In this document: piece after piece, positions 62,837-64,000 of the stretch | Numbering within the stretch: the stretch's first letter is position 1 | Layout of the letters: each line of letters opens with the position of its first letter | Assembly: GCA_963766375.1 (NCBI GenBank) | Contig: CAVXZG010000010.1 | Location: 1-64,000, forward strand | Length of the DNA stretch: 64,000 bases | Direction of reading: 5' to 3' | Source: AC-32 sp963766375 | GTDB lineage: Bacteria; Actinomycetota; Thermoleophilia; Gaiellales; Gaiellaceae | Program-made: the position numbers and the translations under genes | The notes under the pieces: model-generated | Databases searched by the model: none | Seen by the model: the letters and a program-made list of their open reading frames with translations, nothing else | What the model was told of the DNA's origin: nothing

Positions 62837-64000
62837 CTAGTCGGGAGGCGCGGGAGGCGCGCCCTCGGAGTCGCCCGGGCCCTGCTCCTCAGGCGAGGCT
62901 CGGTCGGCCTCGATGCTCGCGTCCAGCTGCTCCTCCGCCTCCGCCACTTCCTCAGCCGGCACCTGCTCTGCGGGAGCCTCGTCTGCGGCGGGAGCCTCGT
63001 CCTGCGGCTCTGTAGCCGGGGCCTCGGGAGCCTCCTCCGCCTCGGCCTGCGGCTCCGGCGCACCCTCGGGGAAGACCTCCTCCGAGAGACCGAGGTTGGG
63101 CGTGCCCTCGACGGCTTCCGCGTCGTCGGCATGCTCCGTCACGCCACCGCCTTCGACTCGCTTCAGCGAGAGCGAGAGGCGCCGCCGCTCGGCATCCACC
63201 TCGATGATCCTCGCCTTGACGAGATCGCCCTGCGAGACGACCTCGCGTGGGTTCTCGACGTGGTGCTGCGCCAGTTCCGAGATGTGAACGAGCCCCTCGA
63301 CCCCGGGCATGATCTCGACGAAGGCGCCGAACGTGACGACCTTCGTGACCTTGCCCTCGACCTCGTCGGCCTCGTGGTAGGTCTCGAGCACCTGCTGCCA
63401 CGGGTCGGACTGCGTCTGCTTGAGCCCGAGCGAGATGCGCTGCCGCTCGCGGTCGATGTCGAGCACCTTGACCTTCACGTCCTGGCCGATCTCGAGCACC
63501 TCGGACGGATGGTTGACGTGGCTCCAGGAGAGCTCGGAGATGTGGATCAGGCCGTCCATGCCGTCCAGGTCGACGAAGGCGCCGAAATCGACGATGTTGG
63601 AGATCTGCCCGTCGACGACGTCGCCCGGGTTGAGCCGGTCGAGAATCGCCTGGCGCATCTCCTTGCGCTCGTCCTCGAGGACGGCGCGGCGCGAGAGCAC
63701 GACGTTGTTGCGCGAGCGGTTGAGCTCGATCACCTTGCAGCGGAGCTCCTGCCCGAGGAACTCGTCCAGGTCCTGCACGCGGCGGATGTCCACCAGCGAG
63801 GCCGGCAGGAAGCCGCGCACGCCGAGGTCGAGGATCAGGCCGCCCTTGACGACCTCGATCACCCTGCCGTCGACCGGCTCGCCCGATTCGGCCGCGCGCT
63901 CGATCGCCTTCCAGGCCATCTCGAAGCGCGCGCGCTTCTTCGACAGGATCAGCCGGCCCTCGGCGTCCTCCTTGGTGAGCACGAGCGCGTCGATCTCGTC
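62837..64000 (-). CDS. rpsA: 30S ribosomal protein S1, 5' end beyond the window
   Basis: 387 residues are present; the frame is open at the right edge (DEIDALVLTKEDAEGRLILS). S1 repeats visible: GEPVDGRVIEVVKGGLILDL (domain 2), GDVVDGQISNIVDFGAFVDL with GLIHISELSWSHV (domain 3) and DEVEGKVTKVVTFGAFVEIM with GLVHISELAQHHV (domain 4). The last ~110 residues are an acidic Ala/Glu/Pro tail without S1 folds, as in other actinobacterial S1 proteins. It recruits mRNA to the 30S subunit. Given the leaderless signals in this genome, S1 may matter less for those messages; that is inference. Confidence 0.96.
   Translation of the reverse strand, partial: DEIDALVLTKEDAEGRLILSKKRARFEMAWKAIERAAESGEPVDGRVIEVVKGGLILDLGVRGFLPASLVDIRRVQDLDEFLGQELRCKVIELNRSRNNVVLSRRAVLEDERKEMRQAILDRLNPGDVVDGQISNIVDFGAFVDLDGMDGLIHISELSWSHVNHPSEVLEIGQDVKVKVLDIDRERQRISLGLKQTQSDPWQQVLETYHEADEVEGKVTKVVTFGAFVEIMPGVEGLVHISELAQHHVENPREVVSQGDLVKARIIEVDAERRRLSLSLKRVEGGGVTEHADDAEAVEGTPNLGLSEEVFPEGAPEPQAEAEEAPEAPATEPQDEAPAADEAPAEQVPAEEVAEAEEQLDASIEADRASPEEQGPGDSEGAPPAPPD

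Overview
The window is high-GC (my impression is close to 70% G+C for most of its length), with dense gene packing, many GTG starts, frequent 4-nt stop/start overlaps (ATGA, GTGA) and several promoters whose -10 box lies only 6-9 nt before the start codon. Gene content (K+-type-independent membrane pyrophosphatase, Rex, GCS2-type carboxylate-amine ligase, fused ECF ATPase, tsaE-tsaB-rimI-tsaD cluster, DUF1844, DUF2520-panC-panB) suggests an actinobacterium, most likely of the Thermoleophilia/Gaiellales type; that placement is inference. There is no rRNA, phage, IS element or CRISPR array.

Layout. 1-4.9 kb: a fabF-like ketosynthase running off the left edge, a frameshifted small gene, a Nudix hydrolase, a conserved hypothetical protein, a decayed PfkB-type sugar kinase, a D-2-hydroxyacid dehydrogenase and a tRNA-Val. 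5-14 kb: two envelope proteins, the PcrA helicase, a cupin, a flippase-like membrane protein, a CinA-type domain protein and two tandem double-GNAT proteins. 14-19 kb: a cobalamin-riboswitch-controlled operon with two secreted DUF4430 proteins, ECF transporter T, A-A and S components, and a secreted alpha/alpha-barrel protein. 19-28 kb: VanZ, a sugar dehydrogenase, two RCK proteins, two APC-Usp permeases and a proton-pumping pyrophosphatase. 28-36 kb: two secreted PASTA proteins, DUF1844, a GCS2 ligase, a glycosyltransferase and Rex. 36-46 kb: glutaredoxin, glutamate dehydrogenase, a subtilase, the t6A (tsa) genes, an FmdB-UDG fusion and a sensor kinase. 46-64 kb: pantothenate genes, uvrA, an ABC exporter, uvrB, a ribbon-helix-helix-controlled operon, a lytic transglycosylase, coaE and rpsA (running off the right edge).

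The most interesting unit is the B12 operon. Human intrinsic factor and transcobalamin consist of an alpha6-alpha6 barrel plus a DUF4430-like beta domain. This operon encodes the same two folds as separate exported proteins beside a B12-regulated ECF transporter, so it may be a split bacterial version of those carriers. Other notable signals are a four-copy two-hairpin intergenic repeat, a 166-nt palindromic element that supplies the stop codons of two convergent genes, and an RHH-type autoregulatory promoter with a hidden 27-aa gene.

A caution for use: at least 29 apparent single-base frameshifts occur in 16 genes, including the normally essential tsaD. Where the direction can be read, most need one base removed. 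I annotate such genes as one feature across the shift and give the approximate shift position. Sequence error is the simplest explanation, but the shifts are clustered rather than evenly spread.
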